64,000 nt of DNA from Petroclostridium sp. X23 (GCF_030013905.1 NZ_CP124862.1:3165051-3229050); one strand, 5' to 3'. Counted from the stretch's first letter, positions 1-8,236 are shown. The notes: a model not told the origin generated them from the letters alone. Numbers and translations: made by a program.

Positions 1-641
1 AGCTTAATTGCCATTATATCTGCACATAACGATCCCAAAAATTCAAAAGGTTTCTCCAAGGATTCCGACATTATTTCCTGAAATTCCTTGGAAATATTAA
101 TTTTATCTGACTCAAATACAGCAGCACAAGGAAAATTAATGCTTTCAAAAGCATTAATGCTTCTGGTTCTTATTTTTTTAGCTCTTGTCCCCAATATTAT
201 CTTCCCGCCAAAAGAAATAAAGACTCCATTTACTGCTTCAAGCGCAAATCTGACTGCATCAATAATATTTTTTTGTGCATCAGAAGCAGAAGCTCCAATT
301 GCTTTTTGTGAACCGGTTATTACAACAGGCTTTTTAATGTTTTGAAGCATATATGTTAATGCTGCTGCAGTATAGCTCATTGTATCTGTCCCATGAGTGA
401 CTATAAAGCCGTCAAAATCAAAATAACTTTCATATATTGTTTCAGCAATTTTCTTGATCATTTCAACAGTCATTTCACTGCTGTCAATATTCATAATGGT
501 TTTACCCGTAATTTTACACATTTTTCTGGCTTCAGGAATCATTTCAATAAATGCTTCAACACCAAATACCGGGGCAAGCCCGTTTCCACCTTCACTTGAT
601 GCTATGGTACCTCCTGTAGCAATCATAAGTATTCTTTTCAA
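1..641 (-). CDS. ansA: L-asparaginase type I, 3' part beyond window edge
   Basis: Cytoplasmic L-asparaginase hydrolysing asparagine to aspartate and ammonia. The frame is open from a TTG at 641 to the window edge (about 213 codons). Visible motifs are ATGGTVASS near the N-terminus with the nucleophile Thr, and VTHGTDTMSYTA with the second catalytic Thr-Asp pair; no signal peptide is seen. TTG is preferred as start because AAGGAG lies 8 nt upstream, whereas the next ATG (626) has no ribosome binding site and would remove the usual KRIL lead-in. It follows Enzyme I by 19 nt, so it is probably the last or a late gene of the PTS transcript. In this context it may release ammonia from asparagine freed from an imported conjugate (inference). 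The C-terminal part is not in the window. Confidence 0.9.
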   Translation of the reverse strand, partial: MKRILMIATGGTIASSEGGNGLAPVFGVEAFIEMIPEARKMCKITGKTIMNIDSSEMTVEMIKKIAETIYESYFDFDGFIVTHGTDTMSYTAAALTYMLQNIKKPVVITGSQKAIGASASDAQKNIIDAVRFALEAVNGVFISFGGKIILGTRAKKIRTRSINAFESINFPCAAVFESDKINISKEFQEIMSESLEKPFEFLGSLCADIMAIK

Positions 642-660
642 ATTTCAGATCTCCTTATAC

Positions 661-2286
661 TTATATGATACTGGTGTCAGCCATACATATTCTTTCTCTT
701 ACAGAAAGTATGCATAAAGGTGACACAGATAATTCATCTATCTCCATCTCAATAAATTTTTCCGTGAGTGAGAGATCTGCTGCAAGTTCCCCGCAGATAC
801 CCACCCAGCAGCCTTTTTTGTGTCCATTATCAATTACAGTTTTTATTAATCTGAGTATAGCGATGTGATGCGTGTTGCAGAAATCATCCAGTTTTGAGTT
901 TTGTCGGTCAACAGCAAGAGTATACTGCGTTAAATCGTTTGTGCCAATACTTAAAAAATCAACCTCTTCAGCCAACAAGTCGCTTATTACAGCTGCGGCA
1001 GGTGTTTCAACCATTATCCCCAGCTCAACATCATGGTATAAATACCCTTCATCTCTTAGCTCTTTTTTAACTTCAGATATAACTTCCTTTATTTTATAAA
1101 GTTCCTCCAATGATGTAATCATAGGAAACATAACTGAAATATTACCGTACACGCTTGCACGATAAATTGCTCTAAGCTGTGTTTTAAATATATCAGGCTG
1201 TGTTAAGCATATCCGTATAGCTCTGTACCCAAGTGCAGGATTGTCTTCCTTCCCCAGATCAAAGTAATCTAACTGCTTATCCGCCCCCAAATCAAGCGTA
1301 CGAATTATTACCTTTTTTCCTTTCATCGCTTCGGCAGCCTTTCTATAAGCCTTAAACTGCTCTTCTTCTGAAGGAAAATTCTTAGATTCCATATATAAAA
1401 ACTCACTCCTGAATAATCCTATACCTTCAGCATCGTTATCTATAGCAGTTTCCAGCTCCGTTAAGCTTCCAATGTTTGCAAAAAGATTAATTCTTTTACC
1501 TGAAGGTGTAACTGTTTCTTTCCCCTTCAGCTTAAGCAGCAATTCCTTCCTACTGAGCTCCTCCTTATGTTTTTCTTTAAATGCACTTAATATCTCACGA
1601 TCGGGATTTATATACAGCATTGAATCAGATCCATCAATAATACCCAATTGTCCATCCCACTCATCCTTTATATCAACACCTAGCAGGGCCGGTATTCCTA
1701 ATGCTCTTGCTATAATCGCGGTATGTGAGTTTACAGATCCCAATCTGTTTATAATTCCAAGAATTTTATTCTTATCAATCTGAAGAGTATCGCTGGGAGT
1801 CAATTCCTCAGCCAAAATAATTGATGGCTCATCTAAGACAAATTCCATATTGACGTTATTGCTTAAAATATTTATTAATCTTTCTGATATATCTTTTATG
1901 TCAACAGTTCTTGCTCTGAAGTATTCATCCGTCATAACTGAAAACATTTCACATATTTTGTCACATGTAACGGAAATCGCATACTCAGCATTTACCCTTT
2001 CGCTTCTAATAATTTCTTCAACAGATTCATTAAAATCATCGTCATCCAATAGCATCATATGGACTTCAAAAATCGCTGCATTTTCGTCACCAAATTCTTC
2101 AGCAGCTTTATCAACAAGGGCTTTCAGCTGGTCCATTGCAGTTTGCTTAGCTAATTTAAAGCGGCTAAATTCCTGCTGATAATCATTTCTTTCTTTTCTA
2201 ATAATTTCATCAGATTTTTTTTTATATAACTTAATTTTTCCAATTGCAATTCCGTTTAATACGGATTTTCCTGCTGAAATCTCCAT
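661..2286 (-). CDS. ptsI: PTS Enzyme I (phosphoenolpyruvate-protein phosphotransferase)
   Basis: Autophosphorylates from PEP and passes the phosphate to HPr, the first step of PTS sugar uptake. The 541-residue protein has the N-terminal HPr-binding domain, the phosphohistidine segment SVNSHTAIIARALGIPALLG (about residues 182-201, active His within NSHT), and the C-terminal PEP-binding barrel with GLFRSEFLYM, the RTLDLGADK block and GTNDLTQYTLAVDR. It is about 30 residues shorter than typical Enzyme I (about 570), trimmed at the C-terminus. The ATG has AAAGGAG 8 nt upstream. It lies between HPr and asparaginase in an operon with its own EII genes, so it may be a dedicated Enzyme I rather than the cell's general one (inference; the rest of the genome is not visible). 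Confidence 0.95.
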   Translation of the reverse strand: MEISAGKSVLNGIAIGKIKLYKKKSDEIIRKERNDYQQEFSRFKLAKQTAMDQLKALVDKAAEEFGDENAAIFEVHMMLLDDDDFNESVEEIIRSERVNAEYAISVTCDKICEMFSVMTDEYFRARTVDIKDISERLINILSNNVNMEFVLDEPSIILAEELTPSDTLQIDKNKILGIINRLGSVNSHTAIIARALGIPALLGVDIKDEWDGQLGIIDGSDSMLYINPDREILSAFKEKHKEELSRKELLLKLKGKETVTPSGKRINLFANIGSLTELETAIDNDAEGIGLFRSEFLYMESKNFPSEEEQFKAYRKAAEAMKGKKVIIRTLDLGADKQLDYFDLGKEDNPALGYRAIRICLTQPDIFKTQLRAIYRASVYGNISVMFPMITSLEELYKIKEVISEVKKELRDEGYLYHDVELGIMVETPAAAVISDLLAEEVDFLSIGTNDLTQYTLAVDRQNSKLDDFCNTHHIAILRLIKTVIDNGHKKGCWVGICGELAADLSLTEKFIEMEIDELSVSPLCILSVRERICMADTSII

Positions 2287-2323
2287 GCGTCTTTCTCCTT
2301 TGGTTAAATAAATTTACATCAGC

Positions 2324-2581
2324 TTACAGATTATCTTCAAAAAACTTTTGCATATATTTTATTTCTTCTTCAGCTTTATCTCCTTCTGCATAAACTGTAA
2401 CCTTATCATTATATTTTACACCTAAAGCCATAAGCATAATTAGTTTTTTCATGTCGGCTTTTTTTCCATTGTGTTCCAAGGTAAAATCCGACGAAAACCT
2501 TTTTGCCTCCTTTACCAGAAGTCCTGCCGGTCTTGCATGTATTCCTATCTTTTCTTTAATTACATATTCAAATGAATTCAT
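2324..2581 (-). CDS. HPr-like phosphocarrier protein lacking the regulatory Ser46
   Basis: Small phosphocarrier (85 residues) that takes phosphate from Enzyme I at His15 and gives it to EIIA. His15 lies in the motif GIHARPAG. The start at 2581 is set by AGGAGATCTGAA directly upstream; a longer frame exists, but its first 26 codons have no HPr homology. By direct count against the Bacillus subtilis protein, the position equivalent to regulatory Ser46 is Lys (segment MKKLIMLMALG). It should therefore not be a substrate for HPr kinase/phosphorylase and would not act in CcpA-type catabolite repression. It lies just upstream of Enzyme I and after a hairpin that separates it from the HAD gene. Confidence 0.93.
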   Translation of the reverse strand: MNSFEYVIKEKIGIHARPAGLLVKEAKRFSSDFTLEHNGKKADMKKLIMLMALGVKYNDKVTVYAEGDKAEEEIKYMQKFFEDNL

Positions 2582-2697
2582 TTCAGATCTCCTTTCATAA
2601 AATAGTTGTTTTTTTGGAATAATAATTTTTATTTCACTTGAACTTAATTGATTATACAAACTCTGTATAATACCCTTTATTCATGATGTATACTTCA

Positions 2698-2743
2698 AAT
2701 AAAAGGGATTGCCAGCTTTAGCATAGGCCGCAATCCCTTTTGT
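2698..2743 (-). terminator. Intrinsic terminator or attenuator between HAD and HPr genes
   Basis: A perfect 12-bp stem (2701-2712 with 2730-2741, core GGGATTGC/GCAATCCC) is followed by a T-run on the minus strand. It directly follows the HAD stop codon, so it probably ends or attenuates the EII transcript before the HPr-Enzyme I-asparaginase part. That part may then rely on read-through or on a promoter in the 2585-2695 AT-rich gap. Confidence 0.7.
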
Positions 2744-3403
2744 TTAGCAAATAAATTCAGCTTTAATGCATTCTATAACATCATTCAAAGAATTGCATTT
2801 TTTATATAACAGGCATGATATTTCGTAATCCGGTTCAACTTCATCAGGTACCATGATTACCCTGCATCCTGCAGAAGCAGCACTCAACACCCCGTTACAG
2901 GAATCTTCAAGAACAAAGCAGTTTCCGGGAGATTCGTTTATATACTCTGAAGCTTTCAGGTATATATCCGGGTGAGGTTTTCCTCTAGCTACCATATCTC
3001 CATAAACTAAAACATCAAAATATTTATAAACATCCGCCATATGAAGATACCTTTCAGCTTCTTTCTTAAAAGTTGAAGTTGCAAGGGCAATTTTGAAGTT
3101 TTTCTCTTTCAGAAAATTCATTAACTCATATAGTCCGGGTTTACACGGAATCCCTTCCTTTTCAAGGTACTTTTGTACATATTCACTTCTGATCCGCCTT
3201 GCATATTCGTAGTCAAAACTGCTTCCAAGCCGCTCCCTGAAATATTCAACACACATTTTCCTGTTTGCCCCTCTTAGAGGATTTAAAAACTCATCATCAA
3301 TTTTATATCCTATCTTTTCTCCGGCATATGCCCAGGCTCTGGAATAAATCTTTTCTGTGTCGAACATAAGGCCATCCATATCGAAAATAACAGCTTTACA
3401 CAT
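2744..3403 (-). CDS. HAD-superfamily phosphatase / beta-phosphoglucomutase-like hydrolase
   Basis: Haloacid-dehalogenase hydrolase of about 219 residues. Motif I is AVIFDMDGLMFDTE at the N-terminus (nucleophile Asp and second Asp), motif II is the ATST segment, and the motif III/IV region has GKPHPDIYL and FVLEDSCNGVLSA. The helical cap between them is typical of the beta-phosphoglucomutase/sugar phosphatase subclass. It probably acts on a sugar phosphate produced by the neighbouring SIS enzyme (inference). The start is uncertain: ATG at 3403 fits the family best and overlaps the SIS stop by 8 nt, but in-frame starts at 3421 and 3439 exist and none has a strong ribosome binding site. It precedes the 2.7-kb hairpin and is last in the EII part of the operon. 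Confidence 0.85.
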   Translation of the reverse strand: MCKAVIFDMDGLMFDTEKIYSRAWAYAGEKIGYKIDDEFLNPLRGANRKMCVEYFRERLGSSFDYEYARRIRSEYVQKYLEKEGIPCKPGLYELMNFLKEKNFKIALATSTFKKEAERYLHMADVYKYFDVLVYGDMVARGKPHPDIYLKASEYINESPGNCFVLEDSCNGVLSAASAGCRVIMVPDEVEPDYEISCLLYKKCNSLNDVIECIKAEFIC

Positions 3404-4523
3404 TTTTTTCTTCGGAGGCATAATGATCCCGAATGCCATCCAACTGTTTGCTGCCTATTCTTCTATGAAACTGCGGATCCTTAGGTATTTCAGGATTGAT
3501 TCCCAAGCTAATTGGTGCCATACAAGCAACAATCTGTAACGGTATAATATACTCCCATGCAGAAAAAAGTTTGTCTTCTACAAAATCACAAATCAAATCC
3601 TTATCTGTTGGAATATTTATCCCTTCCGGAGAAGCTATCAAATAGTTATGTGGAGTCCACTGGCTTAATATCTCAATCAGTTTCAAGGTTCTTGGCTTAT
3701 AGCTGCCCTGAGATGCCAGATAAAAAATATGCGCACTGTCTGTTATCGAGTTATAAATTCCGTGAAAAAACTCTTCAATATCGTACCCTGTTACCCCTTG
3801 TCTAACCGTTTCCAGAATCTTAAGCGCTCCTTCAAGTACATTGGCATATATATTGTCATATCCGACTACAATAATTCTTTCTGCGGGCAGAAACTCTTCT
3901 TTTATTCTGCCGAACCATTCAGTGGAAGCTTCAATAACTCTATTCAGGTTGGCTATCACTTTCTGCATACGCATAAAATACTTTTCTGCAGACTCTTCTG
4001 CTAGAATTCCTTTTGCAATTGCAAGCTCCGTCAGCATCATCATCAAGGTCGCTATTGAGCCTGAATACCCTTTGGTTTTTGCACCGCATTTCTCATTACC
4101 GACTTCAATTCTTGTGGAGGTATCAGCATGCTTAAATACAAGTGCGGTAGGATTTTCTGAAACCGCAGCCGTATAAAATCCTCTTGATTTTGCAGAGTCA
4201 AGTCCCGCAACAGTAGAAAGACTCTGTCCTCCCTGAGAAATACCGATTACCAATGTATTTTTATTAAATACCTTTTCGTTGGCTTCAAACTGAGTCGGAT
4301 ACATATTGAATATTTTCATATTCATAATTTCTTCAAGATAGGCTTTCGCCGCTAATCCTGCATGGTAGCTGGTACCGGATCCCAATATATATATTTGCTC
4401 AATATTAATATTCTTATAATACTCTATAAAACTTTTTGAAATTTCTTTCCTTCTCTCGATTATATCTTTCAGAACAACTGGTGTTTCAATTATATAATCA
4501 TACATCTTCGAATTAATTTCCAT
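3396..4523 (-). CDS. SIS-domain protein, putative sugar-phosphate isomerase/deglycase (GfrF/FrlB-like class)
   Basis: A 375-residue protein with two SIS domains, as in the isomerase half of glucosamine-6-phosphate synthase and in the FrlB/FraB/GfrE-F deglycases. Visible are the phosphosugar-binding Ser/Thr loops GSGTSYHAG and ISQGGQS, the segment ENPTAL, and NEKCGAKTKGYSGS. There is no glutaminase domain, so it is not a complete GlmS. The ATG at 4523 overlaps the EIID stop codon (TAATG), implying translational coupling, with GGGGA upstream; the longer in-frame extension lies inside EIID and is rejected. A PTS of the mannose family plus an SIS enzyme is the arrangement of the Salmonella glucoselysine operon, which supports, but does not prove, a deglycase role. 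Confidence 0.85.
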   Translation of the reverse strand: MEINSKMYDYIIETPVVLKDIIERRKEISKSFIEYYKNINIEQIYILGSGTSYHAGLAAKAYLEEIMNMKIFNMYPTQFEANEKVFNKNTLVIGISQGGQSLSTVAGLDSAKSRGFYTAAVSENPTALVFKHADTSTRIEVGNEKCGAKTKGYSGSIATLMMMLTELAIAKGILAEESAEKYFMRMQKVIANLNRVIEASTEWFGRIKEEFLPAERIIVVGYDNIYANVLEGALKILETVRQGVTGYDIEEFFHGIYNSITDSAHIFYLASQGSYKPRTLKLIEILSQWTPHNYLIASPEGINIPTDKDLICDFVEDKLFSAWEYIIPLQIVACMAPISLGINPEIPKDPQFHRRIGSKQLDGIRDHYASEEKNV

Positions 4524-5371
4524 TATAAAATCCCCAAGACAGAACCAATAATACCTAGCGCTATCATTCCCCATAGCATGGTTGTTGTCTTAAATCCTTT
4601 CTGTAGTAATTTATAAATGCCAAACGTCAAACCAAGCGGTAAAATACCGGTTAAGATGCTGTCAAATATTGACTGAACAGCAACTTCTGCTCCTGCATAC
4701 TTAATAACAAGAGGTGTTACAAGCTTAACCATGGAAGCACACATTGAACCCACAACCACTAAACCAAGTATCTTGGCAACTTCGGTCAACTTGGCAATTA
4801 AGCCTCCATTTGAAATACTTGAAAGAAAAGTTACTCCGCTCTTATATCCGATCTTCAAGCCATGAAATCTCACAAGAAGATGAGGTGCATTATAGATGAG
4901 CAGAAAAAGCAGTGCTCCCAGTATGCTGCCGTTTGCTGCAAGGCTTGCGCCAATCCCTGCGGCAATAATTCTAAAGGTTCCCCAAAAGAACGAATCCCCG
5001 ATTCCTGCCAACGGACCCATTAAAGCAGTTTTCACTGCGTTTATGGACTCTTCATCGCATTCAATCCCTGCATCCTTTTCCCTTTTAAATTTTTCTTCCA
5101 GAGCTATTGCTGCACCGGTTATGAAAGTTACTATTGCAGGTGTTGTATTAAAAATAGCAAGATGTCTTTTTAGAGCCGCCGATAATTCCTCTTTATTTGT
5201 ATATATTTTTCTTAAAGCAGGTATCATTTGATATGCAAAACCTACATTTTGCATTCTTTCATAACAGAAACAACCCTGTAGCGGAAACGATCTTAAAAAC
5301 GTTTTCTTAAAAACCTCCGGACTCATCACTGATCCTTCTGATGCTTTTTTGTTTTCAATACCTTTCATCAC
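4523..5371 (-). CDS. PTS mannose-family EIID membrane subunit
   Basis: Membrane subunit which, with EIIC, forms the translocation channel for a sugar or sugar conjugate. The 282-residue protein has the family signature near its N-terminus (FLRSFPLQGCFCYERMQNVG), the conserved GPLAGIGDSFFWGTFR segment, and hydrophobic C-terminal helices. It is co-translated with neighbours: its ATG overlaps the EIIC stop (ATGA), and its stop overlaps the SIS start. Sugar specificity cannot be read from sequence by eye. Confidence 0.93.
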   Translation of the reverse strand: MMKGIENKKASEGSVMSPEVFKKTFLRSFPLQGCFCYERMQNVGFAYQMIPALRKIYTNKEELSAALKRHLAIFNTTPAIVTFITGAAIALEEKFKREKDAGIECDEESINAVKTALMGPLAGIGDSFFWGTFRIIAAGIGASLAANGSILGALLFLLIYNAPHLLVRFHGLKIGYKSGVTFLSSISNGGLIAKLTEVAKILGLVVVGSMCASMVKLVTPLVIKYAGAEVAVQSIFDSILTGILPLGLTFGIYKLLQKGFKTTTMLWGMIALGIIGSVLGIL

Positions 5372-6156
5372 AGTTCCCCCTCCAAATCATCTGAAATAGT
5401 ATTATCGGATGCAAAAGCAGCCACGGGTTTGTTTAAATAATTCTGGTATAGTACATAAGCAATGATTGTACCGATTAATGCGGCTCCTACGGTACTTACC
5501 CCAAGCAGCGCAGTCAAAGTCCACCCAACAAAGAAATATGCCGCATTTTTTTTATTTGTCAAAAGCTGCATCAAAATTGCAATACCAAGTGCAGGAAGCA
5601 TTCCGCTTGCAACTTTAAAACCGGCAATTATCTGAGGAGGTATTTTACTAACAAAAGCGCTGATAACGCTTGATCCTAAATAAGCACCGGAAAATACCAA
5701 CGCAAAATATGCCGCAAAAAACAGAAATGCACCACCCCATAAAGCCTTCTCAACACCTTTGTAATTTCCTTCTTCTGCTGCTTTATCTGCCATGTGTACA
5801 AAATATCCGTTGAAGGTTCTTACCAGTGTTCCAACAATTTGCCCCAGCGTAGCAATTGGTAATGCTAAAGCTATAGCAGCACTTATATCAAGACCTGAAG
5901 TAATGGCAAATGCTGTTGCCAATATACTGCCTGATACTGTGTCCGGAGGTGTTGCAGAACCAATTCCTACAATACCCATCATAACTAGCTCCAAAGATGC
6001 CCCCATAATAATCCCCGTCTGGATATCTCCAAGAATTAATCCAACCAGCGGTCCAAGAACCAAAGGCCTGTCAATCATGAACATCCCCATAACACGACTG
6101 TCCCATATTCCAACCCCACCAAGAATACCAAGTAATACAGCCTGTAAAAAACTCAT
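5368..6156 (-). CDS. PTS mannose/sorbose-family EIIC membrane subunit
   Basis: Integral membrane permease of 262 residues. Typical features are the N-terminal LLGILGGVGIWDSR segment, GPLVGLILGDIQTGIIMGASLEL and the TPPDTVSGSILATAF region, then several hydrophobic helices. The ribosome binding site AGGGGG precedes the ATG by 8 nt. It overlaps EIID by 4 nt and follows EIIB by 26 nt, forming the usual EIIA-B-C-D order of this PTS family. With EIID it would carry the substrate while EIIB phosphorylates it. Confidence 0.93.
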   Translation of the reverse strand: MSFLQAVLLGILGGVGIWDSRVMGMFMIDRPLVLGPLVGLILGDIQTGIIMGASLELVMMGIVGIGSATPPDTVSGSILATAFAITSGLDISAAIALALPIATLGQIVGTLVRTFNGYFVHMADKAAEEGNYKGVEKALWGGAFLFFAAYFALVFSGAYLGSSVISAFVSKIPPQIIAGFKVASGMLPALGIAILMQLLTNKKNAAYFFVGWTLTALLGVSTVGAALIGTIIAYVLYQNYLNKPVAAFASDNTISDDLEGEL

Positions 6157-6182
6157 CTGTTAATCCCCCTTCTTAATCGGCA

Positions 6183-6671
6183 TTATTTATTGTATTTTTT
6201 TACAATATCACTATAAGACATTTTTTTTGAAGTCGGATCCGCCTGCATGCTGATAGATACTCCCATCTGGTGTATATTAGATAAAGTATTCATATCTGAG
6301 TCGTCCAAATAAGAGTTCATATCAACCTGCTTTTTACCCTCACCACTTCTCAAGCCACCAATAAGGATATCCTTAATTGAAGAATTAGTGCGTTGACATA
6401 AAATTTCCGCATCTTTCAAATTTTTTACAATTACCATAATCGTCCTAGACTCGTGCTTTGGATTGTTAATAACTGCCACAGCTCCATCAAGAGACTTCAT
6501 AGAAAGCGTAATTTCCGGAGGTGCAGCCAGTTTGAATGCAATTTTCATTGCTTCATCAGTAATGAGCTTGTCATTTGCAACTAAAATGGTATCTACCTTA
6601 AAAAAATTGGTCCATGCAACTGCAACCTGCCCATGCAATAATCGATCGTCAACTCGCAATACTTTGATCAT
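6183..6671 (-). CDS. PTS mannose/sorbose-family EIIB subunit
   Basis: Cytoplasmic phosphotransfer subunit of 162 residues that takes phosphate from EIIA and donates it to the incoming sugar. The active histidine is His13 in RVDDRLLHGQVAVAW, the family signature. The predicted ATG has GGGAGG about 14 nt upstream, a longer gap than usual, so the exact efficiency is unclear. It is separated from EIIA by 123 nt holding a 12-bp hairpin, unlike the tight junctions downstream. Confidence 0.94.
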   Translation of the reverse strand: MIKVLRVDDRLLHGQVAVAWTNFFKVDTILVANDKLITDEAMKIAFKLAAPPEITLSMKSLDGAVAVINNPKHESRTIMVIVKNLKDAEILCQRTNSSIKDILIGGLRSGEGKKQVDMNSYLDDSDMNTLSNIHQMGVSISMQADPTSKKMSYSDIVKKYNK

Positions 6672-6733
6672 ATTTAATCACTAAACCTCCCTTAGTCCGC
6701 TTCACTTTTTAAACGGATTTTTAATATTAATAA

Positions 6734-6768
6734 TTATTATAAATTTTCTGCTGCAGAATTTATAATAA
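6734..6768 (-). promoter_or_regulatory. Intercistronic hairpin between EIIA and EIIB genes
   Basis: A 12-bp perfect A/T-rich stem (6734-6745 with 6757-6768) with an 11-nt loop containing CTGCAG. There is no T-run after it, so it is more likely a processing or mRNA stability element than a terminator. It could set different EIIA and EIIB-D levels (inference). Confidence 0.45.
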
Positions 6769-6794
6769 AGCTATTTTACTATTTATTCCGCCTT

Positions 6795-7232
6795 TCAAAG
6801 CTCACCTTCAACATCTTCCTCAGCCTCAATATGAATACCATTAATTAAAGAAACTGTTTGTTTTGATTCTTCAACTATTTTCCCCAAGATAACCAGATTA
6901 GAGTTATAATCCTCTGTTAATTCGGCCATAATAAGTTCTAAGAGCAGGCCAAGATTTAATCCGGTAATCAGATAAAAATTCTTATGCACTGATAAAAATT
7001 TTATGGCTGCCTGAGTAGTGCTTCCTCCCGGTAGATCAGTTACCACAACCACAGGATTGGTGTTGCCAAAATTGCGCCAGGCATTATCTAGCATATCGCA
7101 GATTTGCTCAATACTTTCATTTAGTGTAATGCTTACGGCCTGAATATTTTCAACATTTCCAAGGATGTACCTGCAGCTTTGTGCCATACCTTTTGAAAAT
7201 TCCCCATGGGTTAACAAAATTATATTTTTCAT
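6795..7232 (-). CDS. PTS mannose-family EIIA subunit
   Basis: First gene of the operon: 145 residues, a fructose/mannose-type EIIA domain that receives phosphate from HPr. The active His is His9 in IILLTHGEFSKGM; the VVTDLPGGSTTQAA segment is also typical. The start at 7232 is chosen because AGGAAGG lies just upstream; the frame extends further upstream but runs into the promoter and operator. EIIA and EIIB are separate genes here rather than fused as in E. coli ManX. Confidence 0.93.
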   Translation of the reverse strand: MKNIILLTHGEFSKGMAQSCRYILGNVENIQAVSITLNESIEQICDMLDNAWRNFGNTNPVVVVTDLPGGSTTQAAIKFLSVHKNFYLITGLNLGLLLELIMAELTEDYNSNLVILGKIVEESKQTVSLINGIHIEAEEDVEGEL

Positions 7233-7254
7233 ACTACCTTCCTTTCTTAGAAAT

Positions 7255-7264
7255 TGTATATACA
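7255..7264. promoter_or_regulatory. Operator 1: TGTATATACA palindrome at PTS operon promoter
   Basis: A perfect 10-bp palindrome just downstream of the -10 box of the minus-strand PTS promoter, at the expected transcription start. It resembles the GT-N-TA-N-AC sites known for HutC-type GntR regulators, and the neighbouring gene encodes one. A bound repressor would block initiation. Confidence 0.65.
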
Positions 7265-7270
7265 TATAAT

Positions 7271-7299
7271 ATAATAATATATACATTTGTTTTAGTCAA
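7271..7299 (-). promoter_or_regulatory. Promoter of the PTS operon
   Basis: On the minus strand a TTGACT -35 box (7294-7299) is followed after exactly 17 nt by TATTAT (7271-7276). It lies about 40 nt upstream of the EIIA start and directly before operator 1. Confidence 0.65.
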
Positions 7300-7357
7300 T
7301 ACCTTTTAGCATGAATTTATATACTGATTCTATATATTTTTACAAAAAATCTATATA

Positions 7358-7367
7358 TGTATATACA
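7358..7367. promoter_or_regulatory. Operator 2: TGTATATACA palindrome upstream of gntR
   Basis: The second copy of the same perfect palindrome (12 bp as ATGTATATACAT at 7357-7368). It ends 4 nt before the -35 box of the gntR promoter, placed for autoregulation or for looping with operator 1 about 103 bp away. Confidence 0.65.
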
Positions 7368-7371
7368 TTTC

Positions 7372-7400
7372 TTTACACAAGTTTGAATTTGATATATAAT
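7372..7400 (+). promoter_or_regulatory. Promoter of the GntR regulator gene
   Basis: TTTACA (7372-7377), a 17-nt spacer, then the consensus TATAAT (7395-7400), 36 nt upstream of the GTG start codon. Confidence 0.75.
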
Positions 7401-7436
7401 TAAACTAAATTTATAAAAATTGTTAAGGGGATTATC

Positions 7437-8159
7437 GTGAAAAAGAAACTTCCAAACTATTTGCTAATTGAACAGGATATTATTAATCAAATTCAGTCAG
7501 GTACCCTCATGCCAGGGGATCAAATATTGACAGAATCCCAATTATGCGGTATTTACAAGGTTAGCCGTATGACCGTTAACAAAGCACTTGCTTCATTGGC
7601 CAATAAAGGATTTATAAACAGGACTCCAGGAAAAGGAACTTTTGTGTCAGAACCCAAAGTTACAAAAATAATCGGGAAAAATACAAGCTTCACAAATGAT
7701 ATCCGTTCCATAAATAAAACTCCAGGAGCCATATTATTAGATTATCGGGTGATCCGAGCTTCATCAGATATTTATGTTTCGAAAAAACTAACGCTTAATT
7801 CAGATGAATTAATACATTCCATATCACGAATCAGAACAAGTGACGGAATACGTATTGCATTAAGCAATACCTTTATTCCGTGTAAATATCTCCCGGCTTT
7901 GGATGTTAATATTCTAGAGGGTTCTATTTATGAATATTTGGATAAAGAATTCAACCTCCATCCGGTATCATTTGACTATTCCTTCAGCTCCGTTCTCCCA
8001 AACAAGCAGCAGAAGGAATTACTTCAGATAGACTCCTGCGCCTTATTAAAGGTCTGCCATTGCAGTTCAGCAGAAAATATACCTTTTTTCGAGTACACTG
8101 AAACATATTATGCCGGCAATAGATATACTTATAAATTTCATCCTGAAACAATAAGTTAA
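7437..8159 (+). CDS. GntR-family (HutC/UTRA) transcriptional regulator
   Basis: Regulator of 240 residues with an N-terminal winged helix-turn-helix (about residues 8-75; core YKVSRMTVNKALASLANKG then RTPGKGTFV) and a C-terminal UTRA ligand-binding domain (about 95-235). Start is GTG with AAGGGG upstream. It is transcribed away from the PTS operon, and both promoters carry a TGTATATACA palindrome, so it most likely represses the operon and itself until a phosphorylated sugar or conjugate binds the UTRA domain (inference from the family). Confidence 0.92.
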   Translation: MKKKLPNYLLIEQDIINQIQSGTLMPGDQILTESQLCGIYKVSRMTVNKALASLANKGFINRTPGKGTFVSEPKVTKIIGKNTSFTNDIRSINKTPGAILLDYRVIRASSDIYVSKKLTLNSDELIHSISRIRTSDGIRIALSNTFIPCKYLPALDVNILEGSIYEYLDKEFNLHPVSFDYSFSSVLPNKQQKELLQIDSCALLKVCHCSSAENIPFFEYTETYYAGNRYTYKFHPETIS

Positions 8160-8160
8160 C

Positions 8161-8236
8161 AGGCAGAATTATTTTTCTGCCTCCTACAAAAAACCAGCAT
8201 CCATAAAATGATCTTTTTATGGATGCTGGTTTTATA
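8161..8236. terminator. Two hairpins between convergent gntR and sdaAA
   Basis: First hairpin: AGGCAGAA/TTCTGCCT (8161-8182). Second: an 18-bp perfect stem (8191-8208 with 8215-8232, core ACCAGCATCCAT) flanked by A-run and T-run, so it can stop transcription from both sides. It separates gntR from the end of the serine dehydratase operon. Confidence 0.8.

Noticed and set aside
3396..4523. Full glucosamine-6-phosphate synthase
   Set aside because: Only SIS domains are present; the N-terminal glutaminase domain with its catalytic Cys is absent.
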